Both the position numbers and the translations under genes were made by a program. This document shows positions 16,373 through 25,701 of a DNA stretch of 64,000 bases, one piece after another. Under the pieces are notes generated by a model. That model was given only the letters and a program-made list of their open reading frames with translations. It made no database searches and was not told the origin of the DNA. Source of the DNA: Pseudomonas mediterranea CFBP 5447 (lineage in GTDB: Bacteria > Pseudomonadota > Gammaproteobacteria > Pseudomonadales > Pseudomonadaceae); NCBI RefSeq assembly GCF_000774145.1, contig NZ_KN322983.1, positions 248,001 through 312,000 of the forward strand, in the 5' to 3' direction. Position 1 is the first letter of the stretch. The number at the start of each line of letters is the position of its first letter.

Positions 16373-17217
16373 CAAGGAAGCTCACTGGGGCTGAGAGGTA
16401 AAAAGCGACGCTGGCGAACAGTCCAGTGCCCGGTCGCGGAATCTCGTTCGATGTCCGAGGCCAGGCGCAGGTGGCGGTCCGCTTGAGTCACGCTCACGGT
16501 GATCCGGAACCAGCGACTGCTCACCCCCAGGCCATGGCTGCTCAGGCCCAGGCCGGACAACAACGGGTCGCCGGTGAAGGCCTGGACGCTGGCGTAGGGG
16601 GCGTCGGAACGCCGTTCGATGACGGTCTTTGCGGCGCCGGCGTCCATGCCGTCCAGAACCATCAAGAGCTGCAACGGTGCGGTATTGATATTCAGCTGCG
16701 CGTCCATGGGCAGCACCGCCACCCAAGGTTCCAGGCGTCGCAGGGTCTGACCGTCGATGCCGGGCAACAGACGCAACTGGCTCAACTCCTGGACCGTTCC
16801 GACCTGGGGCAACGACAGCTCCGGTAAATCCAGCGAGGTGAGCAACCGGGCCCAGCGTCCCAAGGTCACTTGATCGACTTGCCCGCGGGCCAACAATGGA
16901 CTGAGGTTCAGGCGCCCGGACAGGTCTTCGATATCAACCTCGATCCCGGCGTCGTCCAGCGCCAGGGCAGGCGCCAGACGGGCCCAGTCCTGACTCAGGT
17001 CGACGGACCCGGCCTGGTTATTCACGCTGTCTTCCAGCACGGCGCGCGCCCAGGCCTCGGCGGCCAGGCCCGATTGGCGTAACTGGACCTGTTGCAGCTG
17101 TTGCGCGCTGCTGTGCAGCAACAGGCGATGGCTGCGCAGCATTCCACCGACCAGCAGCAAGGCCAGGCTCAACACCAGCAGCACACTGATCAACGCCACC
17201 CCGCGTTGATGCGTCAT
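16372..17217 (-). CDS. gspK: type II secretion minor pseudopilin K
   Basis: A 281-residue minor pseudopilin. MTHQRGVALISVLLVLSLAL is the prepilin leader and hydrophobic helix, with cleavage after the glycine (RG-VAL), the atypical form usual for GspK. The large globular domain has the helix-hairpin-like ININTAP-LL motif typical of GspK. The start at 17217 overlaps the GspJ stop (ATGA); the frame is open further upstream but only the internal ATG gives a leader. It caps the pseudopilus tip with GspI and GspJ. Confidence 0.92.
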   Translation of the reverse strand: MTHQRGVALISVLLVLSLALLLVGGMLRSHRLLLHSSAQQLQQVQLRQSGLAAEAWARAVLEDSVNNQAGSVDLSQDWARLAPALALDDAGIEVDIEDLSGRLNLSPLLARGQVDQVTLGRWARLLTSLDLPELSLPQVGTVQELSQLRLLPGIDGQTLRRLEPWVAVLPMDAQLNINTAPLQLLMVLDGMDAGAAKTVIERRSDAPYASVQAFTGDPLLSGLGLSSHGLGVSSRWFRITVSVTQADRHLRLASDIERDSATGHWTVRQRRFLPLSPSELP

Positions 17218-17747
17218 GGCAACACTCCCGGCAACAGCAGCACCCGACGGATCTGTTCGAAGCGCCCCACCGACACGTTCAGTTCCAATGCCAGCGGCCA
17301 GCCGTCGCCCGCGGTTTCGCCATGCCAACCCCGTTGCGAGTCAAACAGGCGCCAACTCAGGCTGCGGACATCATCGAGCAGTTTCTGCCGCTGCAGAGTG
17401 GTCGTTCCTTCGCCAAAGCTGTCGCGCCACAACGCTGCGCCTTCGAGTCGATAGCTCACCGTCTGCCGCTCGCTGCGAGGCTGGTCCAGTGGATTGCGCC
17501 AATGACTGCGCTGCAATTGCAGGTGACCCGGCCCGAGCACGACAGAGCCGGCCACGGCCTGCCACGCGTCGCGCTCGATCACGCCCACGGCACGCTGCAA
17601 GGCCCTGATTTCCCGCTCGTACTGACCGGCCCCCTGCTGAGTACGTACGACAGCGTCGAACAGGCGCCAACCGGCGAGGCCGAGCAGCGCGAAGAGGGCG
17701 ATGGCGATGACCAGTTCCAACAAGGTGAACCCCGCCTGCCTATTCAT
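17214..17747 (-). CDS. gspJ: type II secretion minor pseudopilin J
   Basis: A 177-residue minor pseudopilin starting MNRQAGFTLLELVIAIALFA: type III signal with cleavage between Gly and Phe and Glu at +5. The globular domain includes RAVGVIERDAWQ and a C-terminal beta-sheet. It belongs to the tip trimer. It overlaps GspI by eight bases and GspK by four. Confidence 0.92.
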   Translation of the reverse strand: MNRQAGFTLLELVIAIALFALLGLAGWRLFDAVVRTQQGAGQYEREIRALQRAVGVIERDAWQAVAGSVVLGPGHLQLQRSHWRNPLDQPRSERQTVSYRLEGAALWRDSFGEGTTTLQRQKLLDDVRSLSWRLFDSQRGWHGETAGDGWPLALELNVSVGRFEQIRRVLLLPGVLP

Positions 17748-18123
17748 GACGGTTGCGGATCCACCCGGTCGTTTGATGCACGCTGGACGCGCTGCCAGCG
17801 CCGCTGACCTGGATCTCGACTTGAAGCAGGCGCGGGTCGCGGGCCGGAGCGATGCGCTGTTGCAGGGTCCATTCGCGACGCCCGAGAGACCGGGTCAGTT
17901 GCTGTCGGCCCGGTGCAGTGGCAGCTTGCAGGCGCAGCTCGCTCAATTGATTGTCGGCCACCCAGGCACCAAACAGGCGGTCCTCCAGGACTGCACTTTG
18001 CCTGAGCACGAACTGGCTGGCCGATAGCGCGGCCGCTGCCACCGTGGCGAAAATCGTCAGGGCGATCATGACCTCCAGCAAGGTAAATCCCTTGCAGGCG
18101 GCCGGTCGGCGAAACTCACTCAT
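17740..18123 (-). CDS. gspI: type II secretion minor pseudopilin I
   Basis: A 127-residue minor pseudopilin. The chosen ATG gives MSEFRRPAACKGFTLLEVM, a normal prepilin leader with cleavage before FTLLE; the open frame upstream would add 14 residues without improving it. The ADNQLSELRLQ segment is typical of GspI. The start overlaps the GspH end by eight bases. Confidence 0.9.
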   Translation of the reverse strand: MSEFRRPAACKGFTLLEVMIALTIFATVAAAALSASQFVLRQSAVLEDRLFGAWVADNQLSELRLQAATAPGRQQLTRSLGRREWTLQQRIAPARDPRLLQVEIQVSGAGSASSVHQTTGWIRNRHE

Positions 18124-18589
18124 CAATCGACGGCTCCGCCAGACCATCACTCGACACCCGCGCAATACGCTGGCCGGCGACTTTCACCAGCAACCTGAAC
18201 GGGCTGATCTCATCGCTGCTGAGCATCAGCAATTGCGGCGCGCCTGACGCCTCGTCGAGGACCCAGGCGTGACCGTCCTGCTCCAGCCCCAGCGTCATGC
18301 CTTCCGGTAACCGGTGCAGGGGCGCCATGGCGGTCCAGCCCCGGGAGTCGAGTCGCAATGCCTGATAGCCGCGAGGCTGTACCCGCACGCCGTATTCCAC
18401 CCCATCCAGCACCGCCCGCTCGCGCAACTGCTGCACCACACGGATGAAATCCTGGGCCTGCTGCCGGGCCTCACGCGCCGGGCTTGGCCCAATGGCGAGG
18501 CTGACCATGCCCGCCAGCACGCCGATCAGGACGATGACCACCATCAACTCCAACAAGGTGAAACCCCGACAGCGACGGCCCATGTTCAT
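18116..18589 (-). CDS. gspH: type II secretion minor pseudopilin H
   Basis: A 157-residue protein with leader MNMGRRCRGFTLLELMVVIV, cleaved after the Gly before Phe. The remainder has the GspH/FimT pattern of helix plus beta-sandwich, including RERAVLDGVEYGVRV. It links the major pseudopilus to the tip complex. It starts with a 4-nt overlap with gspG. Confidence 0.9.
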   Translation of the reverse strand: MNMGRRCRGFTLLELMVVIVLIGVLAGMVSLAIGPSPAREARQQAQDFIRVVQQLRERAVLDGVEYGVRVQPRGYQALRLDSRGWTAMAPLHRLPEGMTLGLEQDGHAWVLDEASGAPQLLMLSSDEISPFRLLVKVAGQRIARVSSDGLAEPSIDE

Positions 18590-19041
18590 TCGCCCCAGTT
18601 GCCGATGTCGGCCGCCGCGCCGTCACCGCCCGGCTCGCCATCGGCCCCCAGCGAGTACAGGTCGTAGCTGCCATCGGTGGCCTTGAGGCCGGGGTTGAGA
18701 TACTGATAGGGGGTGCCCCAGGGATCGATCGGCAGGCTTTTCAGATAGCCCTGGGGGTTCCAGTTTCTCGCCACCGGCGTGCCAGACGGACGTTTACTCA
18801 GTGCGTCCAGGCCCTGCCGGGTCGACGGGTAATGGAAATTGTCGAGTCGGTACATTTCCAGTGCAGTGGATATCGCCTGGATATCGGTGCGGGCGGCCGT
18901 GACCTTGGCTTGATCGGGTCGGCTCATGAACTGCGGCACCACCATGGCGCCCAGCACGCCGATGATGACCACCACCACCATGATTTCGATCAGCGTAAAG
19001 CCGCGTTGACGGCGTGCGGGCCGGTTGTTTTGAAGTTTCAT
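18586..19041 (-). CDS. gspG: type II secretion major pseudopilin G
   Basis: A 151-residue major pseudopilin. RQRGFTLIEIMVVVVIIGVL gives the class III leader with Glu+5; the calcium-binding C-terminal loop and YPSTRQGLDAL and DPWGTPY motifs are diagnostic for GspG. It polymerises into the piston-like pseudopilus. The leader peptidase (GspO/PilD) is not in this window and is presumably shared with type IV pili. Confidence 0.95.
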   Translation of the reverse strand: MKLQNNRPARRQRGFTLIEIMVVVVIIGVLGAMVVPQFMSRPDQAKVTAARTDIQAISTALEMYRLDNFHYPSTRQGLDALSKRPSGTPVARNWNPQGYLKSLPIDPWGTPYQYLNPGLKATDGSYDLYSLGADGEPGGDGAAADIGNWGE

Positions 19042-19044
19042 CGA

Positions 19045-20253
19045 TCAATTCACCAATTGGTTGAGGCTCAAGATAGGCAGGAGAATGGCCATGACGATCA
19101 GCAGCACAACGCCGCCCATCACCACCAACATGGCCGGTTCGAAAAGGCTCACCACCAGCGCGATCCGCGCCGCGAGGCTGGCCTCCTGTTGTTCGGCGGC
19201 ACGGGCCAGCATGCGATCCAGTTCGCCGACCCGTTCACCGCTGGCGATCATGTGCAGCATCAGCGGTGGAATATCGCCGCCCAGTTCCAGGCCACGGGTC
19301 AGGGTTCCGCCTTCGCGTACCGAACGGGCAACGTCGGCCATGCGGGCGCGGATGGTCAGGTTGCCAATCACCTGCGCGGCGATGTGCAAGGCCTCGACCA
19401 AAGGCACGGCGCTCTGGCTCAGGATTGCCAGGGTGCTGGCGAATCGGGCGGCTTCCATCGCCCGCAACACGTCGCCCAGCAGCGGCAGCCTGAGCAGCAG
19501 GCGATGCCAGCGCAGGCGCCACAGCGGTTGGCGCAGGCTCCAGCGCCACAGCCCGAACGATCCAGCCAGGGCCACCAGCATCAGCGCTCCATAGCGGCGC
19601 ATCCCATCGCTCACCGCGATCAGCGCCTGGGTGAGCCAGGGCAACGGCTGGCCACTGTCGATGAAAATCTTCACCACATCCGGCACCACATAGCCCAACA
19701 GGAAAGCGACGATCGCCACGCAGGCCAAAAGCAGAATCAGCGGATATACCAGCGCCAACTGAATGCGCTGGCGAGACGCCTGGCGCGCCTGGGTGTAGGT
19801 CGCCAGTTGTTCCAGCACCTGGCCCAGGTGACCGGACTGTTCGCCCGCCGCGACGGTGGCGCAGAACAGCTCGGGGAAGGCCTGGGGAAACGCTTTCAGT
19901 GCCGTGGCCAGTGCGTGGCCTTCCATTACCCGCGTGCGCACCGCCGACAACAGGTGGACGACGCGACGCTTCTGGCTCTGCTGCGCTACGGCCCGCAGGG
20001 ATTCTTCGAGGGGGAGCCCGGCCTGGATCAGCGTGGAGAGTTGCAACGTCAACAACGCCAGGTCGGCCGGGCTCAGTCGCGCCCCGACGAAGCGGGCAGC
20101 CAGGGTGGCTTGCGCCTCGCCCTCGCGCAGCTCCCAGGGCAACAATCCGCGCCCGCGCAAGAGCTGACGGGCATGACGGGCGCTGTCGGCCTCCACCCGC
20201 CCCTTGCAGCGCCGGCCCTGGGCATCTTCGGCCCGATAATCGAAAGTCGGCAT
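19045..20253 (-). CDS. gspF: type II secretion inner-membrane protein F
   Basis: A 402-residue polytopic platform protein starting MPTFDYRAEDAQGRR, with two homologous GspF domains and three membrane segments (about 168-190, 217-240 and near the C-terminus, LVVMGGVVLLIVMAILLPIL). AGGAGG at 20263-20268, inside the end of gspE, selects this ATG over an open extension 14 codons longer. It contacts the GspE ATPase and GspL. Confidence 0.94.
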   Translation of the reverse strand: MPTFDYRAEDAQGRRCKGRVEADSARHARQLLRGRGLLPWELREGEAQATLAARFVGARLSPADLALLTLQLSTLIQAGLPLEESLRAVAQQSQKRRVVHLLSAVRTRVMEGHALATALKAFPQAFPELFCATVAAGEQSGHLGQVLEQLATYTQARQASRQRIQLALVYPLILLLACVAIVAFLLGYVVPDVVKIFIDSGQPLPWLTQALIAVSDGMRRYGALMLVALAGSFGLWRWSLRQPLWRLRWHRLLLRLPLLGDVLRAMEAARFASTLAILSQSAVPLVEALHIAAQVIGNLTIRARMADVARSVREGGTLTRGLELGGDIPPLMLHMIASGERVGELDRMLARAAEQQEASLAARIALVVSLFEPAMLVVMGGVVLLIVMAILLPILSLNQLVN

Positions 20254-20257
20254 TGCG

Positions 20258-21730
20258 CTAATCCTCCTGGGTGATGCGCAGCAGTTCATCGACACTGGTC
20301 AGCCCTTCCAGGACCCGCTGGCGCCCGTCCTGGAACAGGCTGCGGGAGGTCTTGCGCGCCTCGGCCGCCAGCGCCGGTTCGGCCGCTCCCTGGTGAATCA
20401 GTTGCGACAGCGGGCTGCTGACACTGACCAGCTCATAAATGCCGAAACGCCCCCGGTAACCCGCCTGGCAGTCATCGCACCCCATGGCCCTGAACAGCCG
20501 AGGCCCGGCCTCGGCCTCGAGCCCGAGGCGCCGACAGGTGGCGGCGTCGGCGACATAGGGGGTCCTGCAGGATGGACACAGGGCCCGCAACAACCGTTGC
20601 GCGACGATGCCGGCCAGGGACGAGGCCAGCAGATAAGCGTCCACGCCCATGTCCACCAGCCGCGTGATCGCACCGACGGCGCTGTTGGTGTGCAGGGTCG
20701 ACAACACCAGGTGACCGGTCAGGGAGGCCTGGACGGCGATCTCGGCCGTCTCGCGGTCACGAATCTCGCCCACCATCACCACGTCCGGGTCCTGGCGCAG
20801 AATGGCTCGCAAGCCACGGGCGAAGGTCATGTCGACCTTCGGGTTGACCGGCATCTGGCCGATGCCCGGCAGGTGGTATTCGATCGGGTCTTCGACAGTG
20901 AGGATGTTGCGGCTCTGGTGGTTGAGGCTGCTGAGCGCCGCGTACAGGCTGGTGGTTTTCCCCGAGCCCGTGGGGCCGGTCACCAACACGATACCGTGGG
21001 GTTTGGCGAGCAACCGACGCAGGCTCGCCAGGGTGTCGTCTGGCAGGCCCAGACGCGGCAGCTCCAGACGCCCGGCCTGCTTGTCGAGCAGGCGCAATAC
21101 CACTCGCTCGCCATGGGCCGACGGCAGCGTCGAGACCCGCACATCGACCTCATGCCCGGCCAGCCGCAACGCCATCCGGCCGTCTTGAGGGACTCGTTTT
21201 TCTGCGATATCCAGGTGCGCCATGACCTTGATCCGCGATACCAGCAGGCTGGCCAGCTCACGGCGCGGACGGAGCATTTCCCGCAGTTGGCCGTCGACCC
21301 GCATGCGTACCGAAAGATACTGTTCGTACGTTTCCAGGTGCACGTCCGATGCCTGTTCGCGAACCGCTTCGCTGAGCAGCGCGTTGATCAAGCGGATAAT
21401 CGGCGCATCGCCCTGCTGCTCCAGCAAATCCGCGGTCTGTGGCAACTGATCGGCCAGGCTGAGCAAGTCCAGTTCCTCGTCCAGCCCCTGAGCCACCTGT
21501 TCGGCAGCGCTCTGGCCCTGGCGATAGACACAGGCCAGGCGCGTGGCGAATTGCGCGGGCTCCAGCACCTGGATCGGCAGTTCCCGGCCACATCGCCGGC
21601 GAACCTCAGCCAGCGCAGTCAGCGGCGTATCGCAACGCATCACCAGGCTCATGGTCGTCCCTTCGCCGTCCAGTAGCACGCCGTGGCGCCGGGCAAAGCC
21701 AAAGGGCAGCGGGGCCAGGGAATCGCTCAC
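20258..21730 (-). CDS. gspE: type II secretion ATPase E
   Basis: A 490-residue hexameric secretion ATPase. Walker A GPTGSGKTT lies near residue 250, the Asp box and Walker B region VVMVGEIRDRETAEIA follow, and the His box is STLHTNSA. A tetra-cysteine zinc motif is present (CPSC ... CDDC, about residues 384-420). It energises pseudopilus assembly from the cytoplasm through GspL and GspF. It overlaps the GspD stop by four bases. Confidence 0.95.
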   Translation of the reverse strand: MSDSLAPLPFGFARRHGVLLDGEGTTMSLVMRCDTPLTALAEVRRRCGRELPIQVLEPAQFATRLACVYRQGQSAAEQVAQGLDEELDLLSLADQLPQTADLLEQQGDAPIIRLINALLSEAVREQASDVHLETYEQYLSVRMRVDGQLREMLRPRRELASLLVSRIKVMAHLDIAEKRVPQDGRMALRLAGHEVDVRVSTLPSAHGERVVLRLLDKQAGRLELPRLGLPDDTLASLRRLLAKPHGIVLVTGPTGSGKTTSLYAALSSLNHQSRNILTVEDPIEYHLPGIGQMPVNPKVDMTFARGLRAILRQDPDVVMVGEIRDRETAEIAVQASLTGHLVLSTLHTNSAVGAITRLVDMGVDAYLLASSLAGIVAQRLLRALCPSCRTPYVADAATCRRLGLEAEAGPRLFRAMGCDDCQAGYRGRFGIYELVSVSSPLSQLIHQGAAEPALAAEARKTSRSLFQDGRQRVLEGLTSVDELLRITQED

Positions 21731-23643
21731 AGGTCACCCCGTTTCTGCAGCAGCGGATCTGTCGACGACGGCTCCATGGAGGACTCGAACAACTGGCGAG
21801 CGTCGCGGGGCAGCAACAGCGAATTATTCTGCCGCGAGCCCGGCTTGCTCAGTTCCCGGAGCGCGTCGTAGCGCTGGCGACTGACCTCCGCGAGGTCTTC
21901 CTTGCCACGCACGATGGTCGGCCGCAGGAACACCATCAGGTTGCTTTTGGTCTGGGTGTCGCGGGTCCAGCGAAACAGCGCACCCAGGTACGGAATGCTG
22001 CGCAACAGCGGCACGCCGCTTTCCTGGGAACGGACATCGTCGCGGATCAGGCCGCCGATCACGATGATCTCGCCGTCGTCCGCCAGTATCGTGCTCTTCA
22101 GGGCCCGCTTGTTGGTGATCAGGTCCGAGGAGTCCACGCCGGCAACAGACGGGGCGATGTCCGAGACCTCCTGCTGGACCTCCAGGCGCAGGGAGGAGCC
22201 CTGGTTGATGTAGGGCTTGATCTTGAGGCTGATGCCGACGTCCTTGCGCTCCACCGTGGTAAAGGGATTGTCCGCACCGCTGCCGTTGGTGGCGTAGGAG
22301 CCGGTCTTGAACGGCACGTTCTTGCCGACAATGATCTCCGCCTCCTGGTTATCCAGGGTCAGCAGGCTGGGCGTGGAGAGCAGGTTGCTGCGGGTATTGC
22401 TCGCCAGGGCCGATATCAGTGCACTGAAGCGATCCCCCCCTAACCGCAGGAGCACACCGTCGACGTCCTTGGGGTTCAGCTCACCGATGATCGGCGTGTT
22501 GGTTCCCGAAAAACTGATGACCCCCTCCGCGCCGCCACTCTTGATCCCCCACTGCACCCCCAGCGCCTCGGCAATGTCTCCGGAAATTTCAACGATGGCG
22601 GCATGGATGAGCACCTGGGCCCGAGGTTGGTCCAGCTCCCGGACGATATTCTCGATGGTGCGGACCTGGGCCGGCTCGGCGATCAACACCAGGGCATTCT
22701 GGCTTTCGTCGGCCTTGATCATGAACGGGTTGGCGGCAGCGCTTTCCCGCAGGCCGGCCTGGGCCGGTGCGGCTTTCTTGTCTTGCCCGACGCCCTCCAG
22801 CACCTCGGCCAATTGCTTGGCATCGCTGTGGCGCAAGCGGATGACCCGCGCAGTGTCCTCGGCCGCGGAGGCCGGAACGTCCAGGGTCCGGGCCAGTTCG
22901 GCCAGGCGTTGACGCACCCGCGGTGCGCCGATGATCACCAGGCGGTTGCCGCGCGCGTCGGCAATCACCGAGCCGGCGGTGTCGCCCTCGCGCTTATTGC
23001 CGGAAGCTTCCAGGATCGACGCGATATCCCCGGCCCTGGCATGACGTAACTGCACCACCTCATGATTGCGGTTGTGTCCCGAGTCCAATTGCTGCGCGAC
23101 CCGAGTGATGCGCTGCACATTGGCGGCCGTGTCGGTCACTACCAACGCGTTGGCGGAAACCGAAGGCCCGATGTAGCCGGCACCCGATACCAGGGGGCGG
23201 ATCAGTCCGGCAACGTCGGCTGCAATGCTCGATTGCAAGTCGATGACCCGGGTGACGAACTGCGAGGGCGCCGGGTCTTTCGTGTCGCCGGAACCGGCCC
23301 GGGTCCTGCCATCGGCAACCGGGGTGATCAGGATCCGCTCGCCTTCATCGATCACGGTGAAGTTGTGGGCATCGAGTACCGAATAGAACAACCGACGCAC
23401 GCCTTCGCGATCCAAGGCCTCGCGGGACATGACGGAGATGCGTCCCGACACCCTCGGATCGAGCACTACGGTTTTGCCCAGGATCGCGGATATTTCTTCG
23501 ACCACATCGCGCAATTCGGCATTGTTCATTGCCAGTTGCCAACGCGCCTCTTCGGCCCGCGCCACGGTGGCAAACATCAGCGGACAGGACACGGCAAGAC
23601 AGAGCAACACGTGGGAGACACGGCTGCGGATAACGCTGTTCAT
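21727..23643 (-). CDS. gspD: type II secretion outer-membrane secretin D
   Basis: A 638-residue secretin. A signal peptide (MNSVIRSRVSHVLLCLAVS, likely cut after ARA) is followed by the N0 domain (MNNAELRDVVEEIS), N1-N3 domains and the secretin core with VPFLxx-like VPLLRSIPYLGALFRW near the C-terminus. The ATG at 23643 is preferred for the signal peptide; a GTG four codons upstream overlaps the GspC stop. No pilotin gene is seen nearby. Confidence 0.93.
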   Translation of the reverse strand: MNSVIRSRVSHVLLCLAVSCPLMFATVARAEEARWQLAMNNAELRDVVEEISAILGKTVVLDPRVSGRISVMSREALDREGVRRLFYSVLDAHNFTVIDEGERILITPVADGRTRAGSGDTKDPAPSQFVTRVIDLQSSIAADVAGLIRPLVSGAGYIGPSVSANALVVTDTAANVQRITRVAQQLDSGHNRNHEVVQLRHARAGDIASILEASGNKREGDTAGSVIADARGNRLVIIGAPRVRQRLAELARTLDVPASAAEDTARVIRLRHSDAKQLAEVLEGVGQDKKAAPAQAGLRESAAANPFMIKADESQNALVLIAEPAQVRTIENIVRELDQPRAQVLIHAAIVEISGDIAEALGVQWGIKSGGAEGVISFSGTNTPIIGELNPKDVDGVLLRLGGDRFSALISALASNTRSNLLSTPSLLTLDNQEAEIIVGKNVPFKTGSYATNGSGADNPFTTVERKDVGISLKIKPYINQGSSLRLEVQQEVSDIAPSVAGVDSSDLITNKRALKSTILADDGEIIVIGGLIRDDVRSQESGVPLLRSIPYLGALFRWTRDTQTKSNLMVFLRPTIVRGKEDLAEVSRQRYDALRELSKPGSRQNNSLLLPRDARQLFESSMEPSSTDPLLQKRGDL

Positions 23644-23651
23644 GAATTCGA

Positions 23652-24167
23652 TCACTCTGGATGCCCGGCCACCGGGCGTACGTATTGCGGAGAATCAACC
23701 GTCGCAGGGCGTTCATCTTCGAGACCCACCCGGCGCAACCAGGGCTTCGCCTGTTGTTGCAGGGCCAGGCGCTCTTCACGTCCGTTGCGCCATAACGTCA
23801 CATGGTCGGCCTCCACCCGACGCAGCACGCTGCCGCTGGGCAAGCGCTCACCCACCTGGTAAATGCGCGCGCCTGCAGCGTCAGCCAGCAATGCCCGCGA
23901 CAGGCCCTGGGCAACGACAAAACTGGCTTGCAAGGTCATCGGCTCGGCACTGGGCAAGTGGGCACCGGCAGGCGCGAGACCGAGCACGGTGGCCACGGCT
24001 TGAACATTGGGCGAGCGGCCAGCCGGGACGACCGGCGATTCGACGACCGTCGGCACTTCACGGCCCAATGCCTGGCGAAAACGCCATTCCTGCCCGACCA
24101 GGAATACGCCATGCAACAGCGGCACGAGCCACAAAGCGTGCCGTGCGAAGAAATAATTTGAATGCAT
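23652..24167 (-). CDS. gspC: type II secretion protein C, short form
   Basis: A 171-residue bitopic inner-membrane protein: N-terminal helix (HALWLVPLLHGVFLVGQEW), a proline-rich linker and a homology region (LQASFVVAQGLSRALL, YQVGERLPSGSVLRRVEADHVTL) that contacts the secretin. It stops soon after, so the PDZ or coiled-coil domain that many GspC proteins carry is absent. The ATG at 24167 is used; a GTG precedes it directly. It is the first gene of the gspC-M operon. Confidence 0.88.
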   Translation of the reverse strand: MHSNYFFARHALWLVPLLHGVFLVGQEWRFRQALGREVPTVVESPVVPAGRSPNVQAVATVLGLAPAGAHLPSAEPMTLQASFVVAQGLSRALLADAAGARIYQVGERLPSGSVLRRVEADHVTLWRNGREERLALQQQAKPWLRRVGLEDERPATVDSPQYVRPVAGHPE

Positions 24168-24193
24168 CACCGCGCTCTCGCTTGAAGGCAGCA

Positions 24194-24232
24194 GGCAACC
24201 CGTGCGGATTGCCTGACGCCATTCCCGTCAGG
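24194..24232 (-). other. tandem hairpins between LPMO gene and gspC
   Basis: In the 67-nt gap two stems abut: CCTGACG/CGTCAGG (24212-24232, 7 bp) directly after the LPMO stop and an imperfect 9-bp stem at 24194-24213. Neither is followed by a T-run, so they look more like a processing or attenuation structure than a strong terminator. Confidence 0.4.
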
Positions 24233-24234
24233 AC

Positions 24235-25701
24235 TTACAGCTTGTCCCAGGCGCTCTGCCAGGAAGCACCGACACCGGGCTCGAAACCGTTCGCCGTCGG
24301 GCTGTACTGCTTGCAGTAACCGGACGCGGGGAACGGCTTGCACTCGAAGACCTCGTTGGTCTTGGGCTGCAATACCTTCGTGCCGGCGGTGTACTCACCG
24401 AGGTTTTCAGGGAACACGAAATCGTATTCGACGTCTGCGCCCTCACCGGTCAGGGTGACGGTGCGAGTTTCCTGGCGCGTGGTGCGCCCGTCCTCGGTGG
24501 TGCCTACCAGCGTCAGGGTGTGGGCCCCCGGCGCACTGCGCACGTCCATGCTCAGCCCGGTGTTGCCTTCACCTGCGGATTGGCTCACGACCCCCACCGG
24601 CTTGTTCTTCTCATCGAGCAACGTCGCTTCCAGGTTCATCCGGCGGTTCGTCTGCGCCGCGAACGTCATGCTGACGCGGCCCTTGTCGAGTACGTATTCC
24701 GGCTGCAGGGACGCAATCGACATGCTGGCGCCAGCGTCTTCCTGCATGTCCAGTTGCACTTCATACCGGCTCACGCCGCTTTCTTTCTGGGCGTACAGGT
24801 TGTTAGTGCCGCGGACCGGGGTGATATTGCCGTCATCGTCGCGAATACCCGCACGAATCAGTGGATGGGCCTGGTTGATGGCTTCGGCCAGTTTGAACGA
24901 CCAGTTCTCAGGCCGACCCTCCTCGGCCGAGTCGATGCCGACAGCCACGCTGTAGGAGGGATTTTCGCCGCTGGCGGAGAATGCTCGCGCCTTGACCCTG
25001 TCGCCCACCAGCAGTGGAGTCGACGATGCGATGCTGCCCACCGGCGACCAGCCTCCCGGCAGCGCGGCTTCGGCGAGGATGTTCACGTCCGCCGGGTCGT
25101 AGAACGCGTTGTCGGTGTCACCCACCGTCCAGACCGCCAGGATCACATGATGTCCCGACTTGCTGTCGGGTATGACGCAGTTGTGCCGGGCACCCGGTTT
25201 CGGCGTCTGGTTGCCGCCATCCACCGTGCAGAACGGCGTGCTGTCGAACGAGGCACGCTTGAGCGCTTCGTTCGGGTTCCAGCCATCGCGGGTAATGAAG
25301 TACTCATGCCGTGTCGCCGGGTGCACCGCGGTGTATTGCCATTGGAAGGCGATGTTGCGGTCGCGGATCTCGGTCAGGTGCCAGCGCGTGGCCGATTGCG
25401 CATCAAGGGCGGAAAACAGCGGGTGGCCACCACTGGCAATTTTTCCGTCAACCGGTCCCTGCAGGGGCGCCCCGCCTGCTCCGTTGGGGAAACCCTTGAA
25501 GGTTTCACCTGTGCTCTGGGGTTCGTATTGCGCGCCGCCGCAGTTTTTGTTTTCGCCTTTCTGGCACAACAACGCACGCGAAGGCGGTACTTCCAGGAAG
25601 CCATGGGCAAGCGCGCCCTGGGACACTATCAAGGTCGACAAGAGAACCAAGGAGGAAGCACATCCCGTCAATACCGTGCTCTTGTAGAAGTTGTTTTTCA
25701 T
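24235..25701 (-). CDS. AA10 lytic polysaccharide monooxygenase with C-terminal chitin-binding module (CbpD/GbpA-like)
   Basis: A 488-residue secreted copper enzyme. After a signal peptide ending ALA the mature protein starts with His33 (HGFLEVPPSR), the amino-terminal copper ligand; His127 in YTAVHPATRHEYFITR is the second histidine of the brace. The catalytic domain runs to about residue 205 and includes HHVILAVWTVGDT. GbpA-like middle domains follow, and the last ~50 residues (FECKPFPASGYCKQYSP) match the CBM73-type module of P. aeruginosa CbpD. It should oxidatively cleave chitin (or cellulose). It lies directly upstream of the gsp operon on the same strand and is a likely T2SS substrate. 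Confidence 0.93.
   Translation of the reverse strand: MKNNFYKSTVLTGCASSLVLLSTLIVSQGALAHGFLEVPPSRALLCQKGENKNCGGAQYEPQSTGETFKGFPNGAGGAPLQGPVDGKIASGGHPLFSALDAQSATRWHLTEIRDRNIAFQWQYTAVHPATRHEYFITRDGWNPNEALKRASFDSTPFCTVDGGNQTPKPGARHNCVIPDSKSGHHVILAVWTVGDTDNAFYDPADVNILAEAALPGGWSPVGSIASSTPLLVGDRVKARAFSASGENPSYSVAVGIDSAEEGRPENWSFKLAEAINQAHPLIRAGIRDDDGNITPVRGTNNLYAQKESGVSRYEVQLDMQEDAGASMSIASLQPEYVLDKGRVSMTFAAQTNRRMNLEATLLDEKNKPVGVVSQSAGEGNTGLSMDVRSAPGAHTLTLVGTTEDGRTTRQETRTVTLTGEGADVEYDFVFPENLGEYTAGTKVLQPKTNEVFECKPFPASGYCKQYSPTANGFEPGVGASWQSAWDKL

Noticed and set aside
18832..20274. 480-codon open frame opposite gspF/gspG
   Set aside because: Gln/His-rich shadow without ribosome site; both gsp genes are certain.
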